This document shows, piece after piece, positions 50,601 through 60,683 of a stretch of DNA of 64,000 nt. Each line of letters opens with the position of its first letter. The first letter of the stretch is position 1. A program made the translations under genes and the position numbers. Source of the stretch: Trichostrongylus colubriformis (Eukaryota > Nematoda > Chromadorea > Rhabditida > Trichostrongylidae); NCBI GenBank assembly GCA_963978905.1, contig OZ022257.1, forward strand, positions 7,772,509 to 7,836,508, read 5' to 3'. A model generated the notes under the pieces. It ran no database searches and was not told the origin of the DNA. It saw only the letters and a program-made list of their open reading frames with translations.

Positions 50601-50766
50601 GACCGTGAGTATCATTATGGTCTCCATGACGATCTCTCGATGTTGACGGTGCTACATGTGTGTAGACTTGGTGATCACCATGATAAGCCTGGTCGGCTGC
50701 ACGAACCGCCAAATTAGAGCCCAAAAATGTCGACTTCTCCGACAGCAGACCATCGATCGAAGACAT
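44653..50766 (-). CDS. eef-1B.2: Translation elongation factor 1 delta (eEF1B guanine-exchange subunit)
   Basis: Recharges eEF1A with GTP during elongation. Seven exons (50766-50529, 47355-47237, 47098-47027, 46816-46670, 45433-45286, 45229-45135, 44691-44653) join in phase to 285 aa; human eEF1D is 281. The N-terminal domain starts MSSIDGLLSEKSTFL and contains a His-Gly run at residues 54-80. A leucine-zipper coiled coil spans about 80-119, then an acidic linker (DDDFDLFGSDDEEDAEKAK) and the GEF domain (AKSSVILDVKPWDDET, GLVWGGAK, LQIICVIEDDKVSVDDLI) ending SVDIVAFNKI. The zipper distinguishes delta from beta. The ATG lies 8 nt after a TTTTGTTGCAG acceptor, a likely trans-splice site. The 3.2-kb first intron is filled with transposable elements; the last, 13-codon exon lies just beyond the PLE insertion. 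The symbol follows the C. elegans naming as I remember it. Confidence 0.97.
47351..47400. repeat. 25-bp tandem duplication at the intron 1 acceptor of eEF1 delta
   Basis: GCGATCTGAAGATCAATTCA plus AATAA, twice in a row with no mismatch. The duplicated unit includes the acceptor and first exon bases on the minus strand, so a decoy acceptor sits 25 nt upstream of the real one. Confidence 0.9.
47820..49338. mobile_element. Long-TIR DNA element in eEF1 delta intron 1
   Basis: About 125-bp imperfect terminal inverted repeats (47820-47945 and 49205-49338), each with GGGGCTTTAGTCAGGATTGA followed by CCTTCCACGACTCCTGCC. No transposase recognised. The central 0.86 kb is a separate mariner-like insertion. 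Long TIRs suggest a Mutator-like or foldback element; exact ends and target duplication are unclear. Confidence 0.7.
48257..49119. mobile_element. Mariner-like MITE nested in the long-TIR element
   Basis: Terminal inverted repeats GGTTGTAAGGAAAGTT and complement, with TA on both sides (48255-48256, 49120-49121), as for Tc1/mariner. The interior has short broken frames but no recognisable D,D34D core, so it is non-autonomous. Confidence 0.75.
49936..50174. mobile_element. hAT-type MITE with poly-G/poly-C arms, copy 1
   Basis: TIR starts GGGTCAATTCGCGTC and is followed by a run of about 19 G; the right arm carries about 10 C before GACGCGAATTGACCC. Exact 8-bp target duplication CACCTCAC at 49928-49935 and 50175-50182. 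The interior pairs CCCTCCCTAGGCTTGGGCTA with a complementary segment. Lies in eEF1 delta intron 1. Confidence 0.9.
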
Positions 50767-51049
50767 AGTTATTACTGCAACAAAATCATGAGCTATACAT
50801 TTATAAAACGACCAAGATCTCGGTTAAGGATTCACAACTTCTAAAACGGCGTTCTACGAAAAGAATGATAGCAACTGATGACTAAAGAAGGATATCGACT
50901 TTTTAGGAATTGTAGGACCAACACACAAGCTATTACATCGGCATGGAGATAAGGGTATGTAAATGACTCTTCATTCCGCACGCTTCACCACCCTCATACA
51001 AACATCACAGAATTTTAGGTACAACGTGAAAAAACTTTGACCCTAATTC
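50767..51049. other. eEF1 delta 5' flank
   Basis: Carries the likely minus-strand trans-splice acceptor (TTTTGTTGCAG, about 50775-50785). No gene is seen. Confidence 0.4.
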
Positions 51050-51265
51050 GGGTCAATTAAAGTCGGGGGGGGGGACGCAAATTTTCACCCACGTCAAAGC
51101 TTCTCTCCCTCCCTAGGCCTAGGCTAAAGCAGATGAGACCTATGCTTTGACAGATGATTTTTCATGTGGAAGGAGGAGATGTCAATTCTAGCCAAAGCCT
51201 AGGGAGGGAAAAGAACTTCGACGTCGACGCAAACTTCGTCTCCCCCCCCTGACTTTATTTGACCC
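51050..51265. mobile_element. hAT-type MITE with poly-G/poly-C arms, copy 2
   Basis: Same ends (GGGTCAATTAAAGTC, G9; C8, GACTTTATTTGACCC) and same CCTAGGCCTAGGC interior as copy 1. The 8 bp on each side do not match, so the flank has diverged or rearranged. Confidence 0.8.
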
Positions 51266-51880
51266 CGCAGTCCATTAATCCGCATTATTATAGGAAACTC
51301 GAACAGAAAGACTCCCTATAACAAAACAAAGGAAGAGTGGCCACGGCCATATAGCCTAAAATTGTGGGAGCACATTTCATATGGCGACAATTCACATGCA
51401 TGGGACGTAATATGCAGTTCGATGCAAAATACAGTAATTTGCAAAGGCAATTGGAGCATTAAATCATCTGTTTGGTTCGATGGAAGTTCCTTGAGCATAA
51501 AGGGAAGCCGATTTCCGTGCAGGTCAAGAATGAAGGATGAGACTGTGGGCATTGATCAAGCTTCTTATTGATGGGCCCCGTATTCTGCTCTCCGTTGGGT
51601 AGCCACTTTAAAGGGCGATTCAGCGCAAATGTGACTGGCGAGACGGCAAATGCATGGAAAGAGAAGTCAGTTGGTCATTACGGTTCCATCATGGAAATGA
51701 CACATAAACCATGTGTATGTGGGAACGGTGCCACTGCACCATTATTACCTCACTTGATGGGTTCTAATTTTCTGGCGTACTGTCCTTGAACACCTCAGAC
51801 TTTTCAGGTTTCCTGTGCGACTATGCCATGTACTTATTCATCCTCAGGCTTCATCAACGCTACTTACACTCTTTTGTGGT
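51266..51880. other. Unassigned stretch
   Basis: Overlapping ORFs on both strands (51316-51552 minus, 51362-51789 plus) have no domain I recognise and no splice partners. Confidence 0.35.
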
Positions 51881-52176
51881 GTCAGGTGTCAGCTGCTCCA
51901 GCCCATCAATCCTCAAGAACTCGTCATCATGCGTCGGCGGCATCAGGCGGTGCCACCTCGATCTGAGAGCCAGCCTGCGGGTACTTAAGCTGCTGCCATC
52001 CAGCAGTGGCAGTCATTCCCGGCAGTCACCACCTCACCTCCTCACCTTTCCCTTCTCCCCTCTTATGTAATCCTATTAGTAATAAATATATAGCCCATGT
52101 GTCTTGTACCTCATCGTATACCCCACCGCTACACCTACCCCTTCAGTAATAGGCGTCATGAACCTATTATCTGATA
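51881..52176 (+). repeat. LTR-like direct repeat, copy 1
   Basis: About 296 bp, from GTCAGGTGTCAGC to TATTATCTGATA, with an internal AATAAATATATAG. Nearly identical (about five differences) to 52503-52800. The 326 bp between copies carry another dispersed repeat, so this could be an LTR pair around a collapsed interior or a simple duplication. Confidence 0.7.
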
Positions 52177-52204
52177 TGTAAGTGGTCGCCTTACTGTACT
52201 AGTA

Positions 52205-52502
52205 AACTCTTAGCATACACGCGTATGATGTTTCTTGTGTTTATTCTTCATACGACGTTTTCATTGTAAATCCTCCACATCTCAGCAACAGGAAGTTAGT
52301 CGCTAATGAATGACCATTTGATGATCATTTGCCGAGAGCGAAGACGTAGTCATGTAGTGACTCTCTGTCCTCAAAGGGAGCTGTTCGTATTGCATATCAT
52401 TGTCATCGGTCATACCTATCACTATGCAGGGAAGGATACTATCTCTTGAAGTTGTTATGTTTCTTCGAGCTCGAGGACGAGCTCACTGTAAGGAATGAAG
52501 AT
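52205..52502 (+). repeat. Dispersed repeat, copy 1
   Basis: Begins TCTTAGCATACACGCGTA and ends GAGCTCACTGTAAGGAATGA. A diverged copy (roughly 85% similar by eye) lies at 56419-56711. Confidence 0.75.
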
Positions 52503-52800
52503 GTCAGGTGTCAGCTCCTCCAGCCCATCAATCCTCAAGAACTCGTCATCATGCGTCGGCGGCATCAGGCGGTGCCACCTCGATCTGAGAGCCAGCCTGC
52601 GGGTACTTAAGCTGCTGCCATTCAGCAGTGGCAGTCATTCCCGGCAGTCACCACCTCACCTCCTCACCTTTCCCTTCTCCCCTCTTATGTAATCCTATTA
52701 GTAATAAATATATATAGCCCATGTGTCTTGTACCTCATCGTATACCCCACCGCTACACCTACCCCTTCAGTAATAGACGTCATGAACCTATTATCTGATA
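52503..52800 (+). repeat. LTR-like direct repeat, copy 2
   Basis: Second copy of the 51881-52176 unit, differing by a TATA insertion and a few substitutions. It follows directly on the end of the dispersed repeat. Confidence 0.7.
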
Positions 52801-52998
52801 GTGGATGCGTAGCGAATCTATTGCGTGAGGTCATCGTGTGTCATAGAACAACGTGGGTCGATTCCGTGTTGTAATGTGGGAGCATCGAGACAGAAGCCGC
52901 CCATAACTCACCTGGCTATGCACACAGACCACTCTTCTGCACCAAGTGCTGGTCGCCATTCGTCAGACTGACCTACTTTACCTTATTCTACTATATGT

Positions 52999-53070
52999 AA
53001 TCGCATAGTGATAAAGCGTGTATAGCCCATGACGTTTTATACACGGGCTATACACGCTTTATTACTATAA
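52999..53070. repeat. Small hairpin related to the LTR-like repeat
   Basis: TAAAGCGTGTATAGCCCATG is followed a few bases on by its near-complement. The GTATAGCCCATG core also occurs in the LTR-like repeats. Confidence 0.55.
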
Positions 53071-53567
53071 GATTATATTACGTCACGCATATGAGTTCCC
53101 TGACCACATCCTTTACCTTCTTCTGGCGCTCCAGTGATCAACAGATATTCCTCACCGACGAGATGTCTACAAAAACTTGAGGATACCATTGGAATGGTAT
53201 TCGAGGGTCGGTGACGAGCTTACTGTAAGTAATGAAGATTTCAAGATTCTGTTGCCAATCTGGTCGTTATTCACAGCGTTGTAACCCGAGGGTTAGGGCG
53301 GTGTCGTGATACTGCCACTCATCTATCACGTACACGGCCTACCTCCTCAACTATTCCCTACTTCGTTCTCGGGCGCGGCGTGCAAGCTAGTGGCGCAGTA
53401 AGTATTACGTCAGCTCATGAGTTCTGTCCCACTCACAACATTTTTAAAAATTTCTTACAAAGTTGCTCGTGGAAATTTCGCTTTCGAGTTGGTGCAGAAG
53501 CCTCTCGAAGTTTCAACTACATGAGTATGAAGGCAGGTGAGAAAGCCTCATTGTTTCAAAAATGGAC

Positions 53568-53830
53568 CATGTTCGAGCCACCTATCTTTACGAGCTACAA
53601 GACATCACTCCGCGGGACGCGGCTACCACGGTCAATGCTGTATTTGGCCCGAGTACGACTACCGATCGCACCGTTCGTAGTTATTTCAGTCGTTTCAAAG
53701 GGGCAGACATGAGCCTGATCACGAATACTCCGGGCGACTGACCGACTTTGATGAGGACGCCTTGTGCTGCGAGCTTGAGCTGCACCTCGATTCGCGAATA
53801 AGGGGAGGCAGCCGGCCACTCCGATTACAC
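53568..53830 (+). pseudogene. Mariner transposase N-terminal fragment
   Basis: One frame (53568-53741) reads TYLYELQDITPRDAATTVNA and then DRTVRSYFSRFKGADMSL, matching the paired helix-turn-helix region of mariner transposases (the ...DRTxRxWFxRFRxGDxSL... pattern). A stop follows, and a shifted frame continues DFDEDALCCELELHLD. The catalytic domain is gone. Decayed remnant, not functional. Confidence 0.75.
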
Positions 53831-54429
53831 CCTTGCTCGTCACCTGCACTCCATGGACTTACAGAAAGTTCTATTGTGATGAACATCCCACACTATGACC
53901 ATGAGGCAGAATTTATGAACCAACGTAATAGATTGGTCCACAAGCGATGAACACATGCGCTTTGTTTTATGCGTTGTCGTGACTGACCGTCCAACTTCGA
54001 GGAAAGTTGTTCACAAGCTAAGCTGGCAGGAAGCGCGCTGCACACGCCCGCTTCCCAGGCGTTCATGCAAAGCTTGTTGAGTATAGAAGGCTCCAGAAGG
54101 CTGTCGTTTCGAGTTTCCTTCTTTCTGCTCATGCGCGCCCAAGCGCACTTCAATTCGTCTCGTGCCGTCCTGAAGGAGCAGTCGCTGCTCGCTTATCTTC
54201 TCCGCGTATCAGTTGCGATCAACATGTAGCGGTGTCGTGGACCAGACCAGCACACGTCTGTATATTCTCTAATGGTCCACATATTCGTGCCTATTTATAT
54301 TATCAACGCCTTTGCCGAGTTGTCCTCATCTAGGTAGCTTTCTATTACTCTAAAAGTAGCTTTTCTCCTGTGTTTAGATTGTGAAATCCTTGGTATGTTT
54401 CACCCATTTGTCGTAAAGCTCATCAATAT

Positions 54430-54684
54430 GACCCAATCACACCACACTATGGTGACCGTGGCCGTTTCGAATCTTAGCGCTGTGCCAATACACGAAGCGG
54501 CTACGATCATCATATTGGCACAGCGCCAAGATTTGAGGCTGCTACATTCACCATACTGTAGTGTGATTGGGTCGAGAATTTTGCAAACGCTGCGCATTAT
54601 ATATGGACGCCGTCGTCGGCGGCGGGCAAGTAGTTGCGTGAGTTTGACGTCAAACTCGTCGGTGCGCAAAGTATGAAAGCGGCC
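54430..54684. repeat. Palindromic MITE, family A, with nested palindrome
   Basis: Internal inverted repeat ACCCAATCACACCACACTAT / complement, then a right arm GTCGGTGCGCAAAGTATGAA and GCGGCC before TTA. The same composite as at 5.6 kb, but the outer left arm is missing. Confidence 0.75.
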
Positions 54685-54989
54685 TTACACTCGCACGCTT
54701 GCGCTTCGTATCACTCGCCGCTTGTCTCACATCGGGGTCCTCGGTCCTGCCACTTGATCATCGCACAGAAGGGATCGACACTAGGCACCTCTTCTTTCTT
54801 CCCATGGCGTACCATTTAATATTAAAAAATATAATTCATACTAAAGGAATAATAAAAACAATATAGTAGTCAATGACACCTAGCAGACCGCTACTAGGCT
54901 GTCAATTTCAACACGCCCGCGCTAGTTAAGGTATATCAGACGTCCAATCTCTACATGTTCCCCTAATCGAGTCGAATAATAATAATGAT

Positions 54990-55800
54990 TTGCCCTACGA
55001 GCAATATAACCAATATCGATCAACCCCAATACTGATATGTGACAACAATAAATAAAAGTACAAATAAACAACACGACGCAATCCTGGAGCAGACCGATTA
55101 GCAGCGATTTCCCTAACATACTCTCTTCGGACGCTCACATCAGCTCTCCATAGGTAAAACTAATAATAAGCCTTCTTAATATGACAATAATACGGTCACA
55201 AGCGATCAACGTGGCGCAATCTTGATAAATTTAGGTGATGTCTATCATCTCAATCTAACTAGCCCTCTCCGCCCAAACTTACAAACGAAGAAGTAATAAT
55301 AAATTCACAACACATTAACAATAAGGTCACAAATATATAACGTGATGCAATCTCACACTAAGATATCATTTTCTTGAATCATCACACTGAACCTTTTTCA
55401 ATTTTCTGCCCATTATTAATAATCATCAACCTTCCCAATACACCAACAATACTGTCACAGTCAAACCACATGACGCGATCCTGAACCAACTGCTGGCAGA
55501 TCCCTAAAATCATCACATTACATTTTTACACATCTACGTCCTATTTCAGCAATAATTATCCTTCACAATAGACCAAAAATACAACCATGATTGACCGCGA
55601 CAAGGCGCACACCACGTAAAACAAGAGAAAATCACATTTCTCCATAACCCTCGCATTTTCTAGTCTTCTACTTTTCTCACTCATTATTGAAATGTCAAAA
55701 TACCATCCCCATACCGTCGCCAGCCTTTCAAACCATTTTTAAATAAGCAAAATCAAATTTCACGGCGCAATCCTAAAAACTCTGAAAATACGTCCAAATT
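54990..55800. repeat. Decayed ~130-bp tandem array
   Basis: A recurring block (ATACxGTCACA...GACGCAATCCTGxA) appears near 55080, 55213, 55343, 55471, 55600 and 55764, that is, about every 130 bp (last step longer). AT-rich spacers with AATAATAA. Units are diverged, so the array is old. Confidence 0.6.
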
Positions 55801-56032
55801 ACTATCCCATACTTTCTCAGTCAACACATTACCTTCAAACAATGGGAATATCATATTTTTATTATTTCCGCCCAAAATCCTTTCTTCCCTCAAAATGAAT
55901 TCATGAGTTACTTTCAAGCTCGAAATTACCTATGGTAGTTGTCTACAGATAAAAGACCTTTACTTCAGTAATAGTAAGTTCGTTTCGAAGCTATCGTTCC
56001 CAGATCTTTCCCAGATACCCCATGAGTATTAT

Positions 56033-56357
56033 ATGAGCCTAAAAAAAACCCTAAAATTCCTGCAATCGAGAATTCCTGCCCAATATACGAAATCAATCGG
56101 AAATACCGTAATCCCCGCGCCCACCTCGCATCAAGCCTCGGAAGGGAATCAAGCACCACCCATATTACACACTGAAGTCAAACTTCAGCACGTGCGCCAC
56201 CAAGTGGTCATTATCTCATCCGAGCTCCTGCAGTTCGGTCGGTCCTCCCTCCAGCTCTCCTCTAGCAACTTCAACCTTCGAACGCCAGCAAAGCAACCCC
56301 CACCGCCCACCCCTAATACGTCAACAACTTTCAATCAAGAGGACAACATCGACTTCC
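56033..56357 (+). other. Unassigned ORF with proline-rich end and a strong splice donor
   Basis: 108 codons, including QPPPPTP, followed by GTAAGTATTTT at the point where coding-like composition ends. Could be a first exon or a retroelement gag-like scrap beside the dispersed repeat. No homologue recognised and no downstream exon found. Confidence 0.25.
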
Positions 56358-56418
56358 GTAAGTATTTTCCTCTGCTAACTTCCCAAAAACACAAAAAACT
56401 TTTTTTGCGTACTGGAAC

Positions 56419-56711
56419 ATTCTTAGCATACACGCGTATTATGGTTCTTGTGTTTACTCTCATACGACGTTTTCTTTGTAAAGCCTTTACATCTCAGCAT
56501 CAAGAAGTTAGTCGGTAACGAATGACCGTTTAATGGCATTTGCCAAGGTGAAGAAGTAGTCATGTAGCGGCTCTCTGACCTCAAAGGCATTTCTAAGTGT
56601 TGCGTATTATCGTCATCGGTCTTACCTATCTCTGCAGTGAAGGATATCAACTTTTGAAGTTGTTATGTTACTTCGAGCTCGAGGACGAGCTCACTGTAAG
56701 GAATGGAGATG
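56419..56711 (+). repeat. Dispersed repeat, copy 2
   Basis: Diverged copy of 52205-52502, ending GAGCTCACTGTAAGGAATGG. Not followed by the LTR-like unit here. Confidence 0.75.
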
Positions 56712-57401
56712 TTCTCTGAAACGAAACTTCTACTTCAGAATAGTTCACAGTTGTGATGAAAATCGCATTAAAAAACGCGGCTTAGGGTCTCATGGCAACC
56801 CCGCAGCTCGGCATGCCGTCATGCGGTCATACGCCCGGGCGAGTCGCCGGGAAGGGGCGGGAAAACGAACGAGGCGGGCTGGTTCCGACTCTGGTCTGCC
56901 TTCAGTCCACTTCAGCTAGAGACGCAGAGGACGAGAGAGAGAAGGGGGATCTTCGGGTCCCTGTTTCTCGGTTTTCTTGCAGTTTTATGTCGCTGTTTCG
57001 CTACTCTTAGACTGCTCAGCGCCTCTACTTTCGTAATCTCCTAGCATGCCAAATTTACCCCTCCCGGTGTACAAGAAGCACTGAACAGTTTGTGCGACGT
57101 CAAATTTGGTGTGTGTGTAAATACGTCGCGAAATTTTCGCCGCCTAGGATTACTATAGCCCAAGGGTCATGCTAAAGTTTTGAGCTCATTGTCAACTTTG
57201 GACCGCCCCATGAGTGTAGTACGTTTACTTGTGATGCTACCTTTCTTGCAATCTTCTGTCATACTTCATCCCATTTTCTTTCCATTACGTGGTTTCTCGG
57301 TTTAATAGAAATAAAATATGGTTAATCATGTGCTCGTTTATCATCGTAATTGGTCAAAAGTTCCACGTATATTTGTCATGAAGTTACATTGTACAACGTA
57401 G

Positions 57402-57650
57402 GGGTCAATTCAAATCGGTGAGGGGGGGGGGGGGGGGGGGAGACGCAACTTTGCGTTAAATTTTCACCCACGTCAAAGCTTCTTTCCCTCCTAGGCTTAG
57501 GCTAAAGCAGATGAGTCCTATGCTTTGAGAGGTGCTCTTTCATGTGGAAGGAGGGGTTATCAATTTTAGCCTAAGCCTGGGGAGGGAAAGGAGCTTCGAC
57601 CTTGACGCAAACTTTCGTCTCCCCCCCCCCCCCCCGACTTGAATTGACCC
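57402..57650. mobile_element. hAT-type MITE with poly-G/poly-C arms, copy 3
   Basis: GGGTCAATTC start, about 18 G; about 15 C before GACTTGAATTGACCC. Exact 8-bp duplication CAACGTAG at 57394-57401 and 57651-57658. Interior as in copies 1 and 2. Confidence 0.9.
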
Positions 57651-57658
57651 CAACGTAG

Positions 57659-58701
57659 TTATAACTGCGTAATAAGTATAACTGATCAGTGTTTGCGTAT
57701 CGAAGAACGTGGTCCCGTTTAGCCGAGGGAACGTGAGAGGCTCCTCTTAAGCTCCCACTGTTAATGAGACCTCTCCTATGGGTGTGTTGCAAGGGTTCCA
57801 GTGATTAGTGCGGGGTCACGTCACCTATGAGTGGGTTTACTTAACGACGAATGATTTACTACTAATTTCAAGATCTTGGCCAGGTAGCTGGTCTACTTAT
57901 ATCAAAGATAAGGGTTGAAGAATAAAGGCAGATACTTGTGAAGGTGAATATGTGGTAATGCTGGAAATCGGTTACTTAAACGACCAAGTTAGGACATCTT
58001 CCATTAAATACAAATTCTGACTGGAAGCAGATATGCTATGCGCCGGTCGCGCCCGTGGCGGGCGAGGGGAATGGTGGGACACTTAGTAGTCATTTGTCAC
58101 AATTTCCTCCCAGCATGCTTCGCGCGCGGCACCAAAGTTTTTGTGTGGTGTCGCGTTCTATACGTTCTACTCGTTGCTACCCGAAAATCCTTAATCGTTC
58201 GTTATCAATATGTTGTTTTTTGTGTGCGGTCGGTCCCTATATGGGTGATAGCGAGGGACACTCATTTCTGTGCTCATACTTTCTGTGCCATTCTCATACT
58301 AGAGCTTAGGCAAGTGTTTTCAGACGCTGAGCACAGTGGGGTTCTTCCTTTTACATACTTCATTAGCATCCTTGACGATACTACTTCTCATATACATTGT
58401 CTTAAAGTTGTGCAGAAAACGTTACTATTTCCTTCGGTTTGGGTTGCTTCTTTGTCTGCAAGTGCGTTGAAGCTTGCGCACATGTAAACATTGCTGCATC
58501 ACCCCTATCAAGTTGCTTTGTTCGTTGTCTTCAGATGTGTCACTCATCCTTTTCGCATCGTGTGGGAAAAGATTTTCTTCCTCGCGAGAATGTGACCTTT
58601 TGATCATATCGGACTCTCTGGTGCAGCTGCGTATGCCTCCTCTTACTCATACACAAGCTTGGTGCAGCTAGCTGATTGTGAGCCACACTGTAGTATCCTT
58701 A
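57659..58701. other. Gene-free stretch
   Basis: No recognised gene. Plus-strand ORF 58038-58487 has no domain and no exon neighbours. Confidence 0.35.
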
Positions 58702-58833
58702 AACCGCCGCCGCCAAACTTTGCAATTTTGCGATTTTGCGGCGTCGCCCTTTCGTACGCGAACTTGCGGCATTGCCCATTTCTGGAGGTCGTACTATCGC
58801 GTGCGAAAGTTCGACGCCGTGAAATCGCAAAGT
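58702..58833. repeat. Palindromic MITE, family B
   Basis: Arms built on GCAATTTTGCGATTTTGCGG and GTGAAATCGCAAAGT with a central GGAGGTCGTACTATCGCGTG as in the 7.7-kb copy. TTA precedes the left end. Confidence 0.65.
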
Positions 58834-60683
58834 GAACAGCCCATCACACTCTCCCACTGAAATCACTATTTGGTACGTGCCGCTCATCCTAATCACACGT
58901 TGTTCCTTCATTAAGAGTCATGTGTTGTGTGATCGTTCTACATTATTTCTGCTCGATTACGTGCATTCACACCAGTTTTGGCTACGCGATTTTCCTCGCG
59001 CGTCACACGGCATTGACGAGGAGCGATTTACGCATAAAATAATGTTAACAACGATGTGGTTTAGCAACGATAGCTCATAACTTTATCGATTCCACATTTG
59101 TCCATCCATCGATGACACCCTTTAGTCGTAGATATCGGAAACTGTATCCTTTTATGGTAAGATCCACTATCCGTTTCCTACCCTCTACCACATTATGATG
59201 ACGGTCTGGGCCGACTATGATTTGTTACAAGACTGCACTCTTTTTCATTCACTCTATTACCCACTCTTTCTTCGGTCTAGCCTATACTCTTCTGTTTCTT
59301 CGACAATTTGACGTAGTATATGCCCACCATCCTAGTGTGCTGACACCAAGTGCGATGCCAGCACACCTCAGAATGACGGCGTTGCGAGATAGGGCTTTCA
59401 TAAGTAAAATGTGCTATTATCCAATACCTATAATTTTTCCCTACTGAGAGCGGTTACTTTGCTCTATCATTCTCTAATCACAATCACTCACTTGTGGATG
59501 GACTGTCATACTGACAAACCCACCAACAGTCTCACCAAATAAGTGGTTTATATAATAGAGGGGTACTGGTTTACGCGATGTACTTCACTCCTCGCTCAGT
59601 ACTGCTAGGCAAGGCACCGGTTCGAGGATTTCCAGGGGGGGGGGTTGTATTTGACGCAGTGGAGAGGAGGGTCGCAGAGGTCAGTGAGCAATAAGCCACT
59701 GAAATCTAAATTTTCAGTGGGCAGATGAGAAGCGAAGGGTGGTTCGCAGCGAGTCCGTGCGAAGAACTGTGATATAAAAAACTTTTGCTTCAGGTCAGAA
59801 TACGAATTCATAGCAGTAAAACTTATAGTAAATATGCGATCAGGAAACAACCACTGGTATTGTAGAGTTCAAAAAAAGGAGTGTAGTCGTATTTGGCCAC
59901 TGTGGAGGTGGGAGGTTGTACTGTAGCTCCTAATTTCCTCGACACCTGGGAGTGCCCTGCTGCTAGGTGCCGTGCGGGGCAATGCATAAGATGATTCAAG
60001 CAGGGTTGCTCAACGATGTGATTCGGCAAATACAGTGTGCAACTTCATCAAATAGATAATAGTGCGGGTGGACGCATCTGTTTCTGGCCCTCTGCGCACA
60101 ATCTGATGACAAATTTAGGCGACCATGATTTAATGGGACTTGCAATCACTTCCAGCTGCCCGATTTCCTTCGGTTGACCTAGTCTAAACCGTACTGTTCT
60201 TTTGGTAAGCAGGCGTTCAAATGATTGGTTGGTTTCAAATGATTGGTTGGTATCACATTCTTAGATTGACACAGCCAACCATTTAGTTGTTCATCTTCGT
60301 GAGTTGTTGTTTGGCTCTACCGACCAACAAACAGAACCCAAAGTTGCTGTTTTGTATGATAGAAGGATATTGAGATCAAAAATGCAAGAAATATTAATTT
60401 ACAAAAATCCCAGGTACTTGAATTCTGCCGTGGTTTTGGGTATTTTTTGGCTGGAACGTTTCAATCTTGTGGCACTTATCTCTGAAGAAGTCTGAACAGC
60501 AGTTTTAGTAGTTGCATGAAAGTCTTTTGAATTTCGACACCCACAGTATGTCTCTTTTGACAACGCACTCGTTATTTTTCTAGGAATTCAATGCGTAGAG
60601 AAGCGCACACATTCAGTCCTTCCAAGATCGTAGTTTTTTTTAACTACTGTTGAATGTAGAAATTACAGTCAAATACACAATCC
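58834..60683. other. Gene-free stretch upstream of the second PIN gene
   Basis: No supportable exon. An 18-bp direct duplication (TCAAATGATTGGTTGGTT and a one-base variant) lies at about 60216-60251. Confidence 0.4.

Noticed and set aside
50403..50646. Repetitive ORFs rich in Met/Asp/Thr over the His-Gly region
   Set aside because: They are other frames of the 6-bp minisatellite in eEF1 delta exon 1; only the His-Gly frame joins in phase to the next exon.
51881..52800. CRISPR-like or short regular repeat array
   Set aside because: Only two long units are present, without short regular spacers, in a eukaryotic context.
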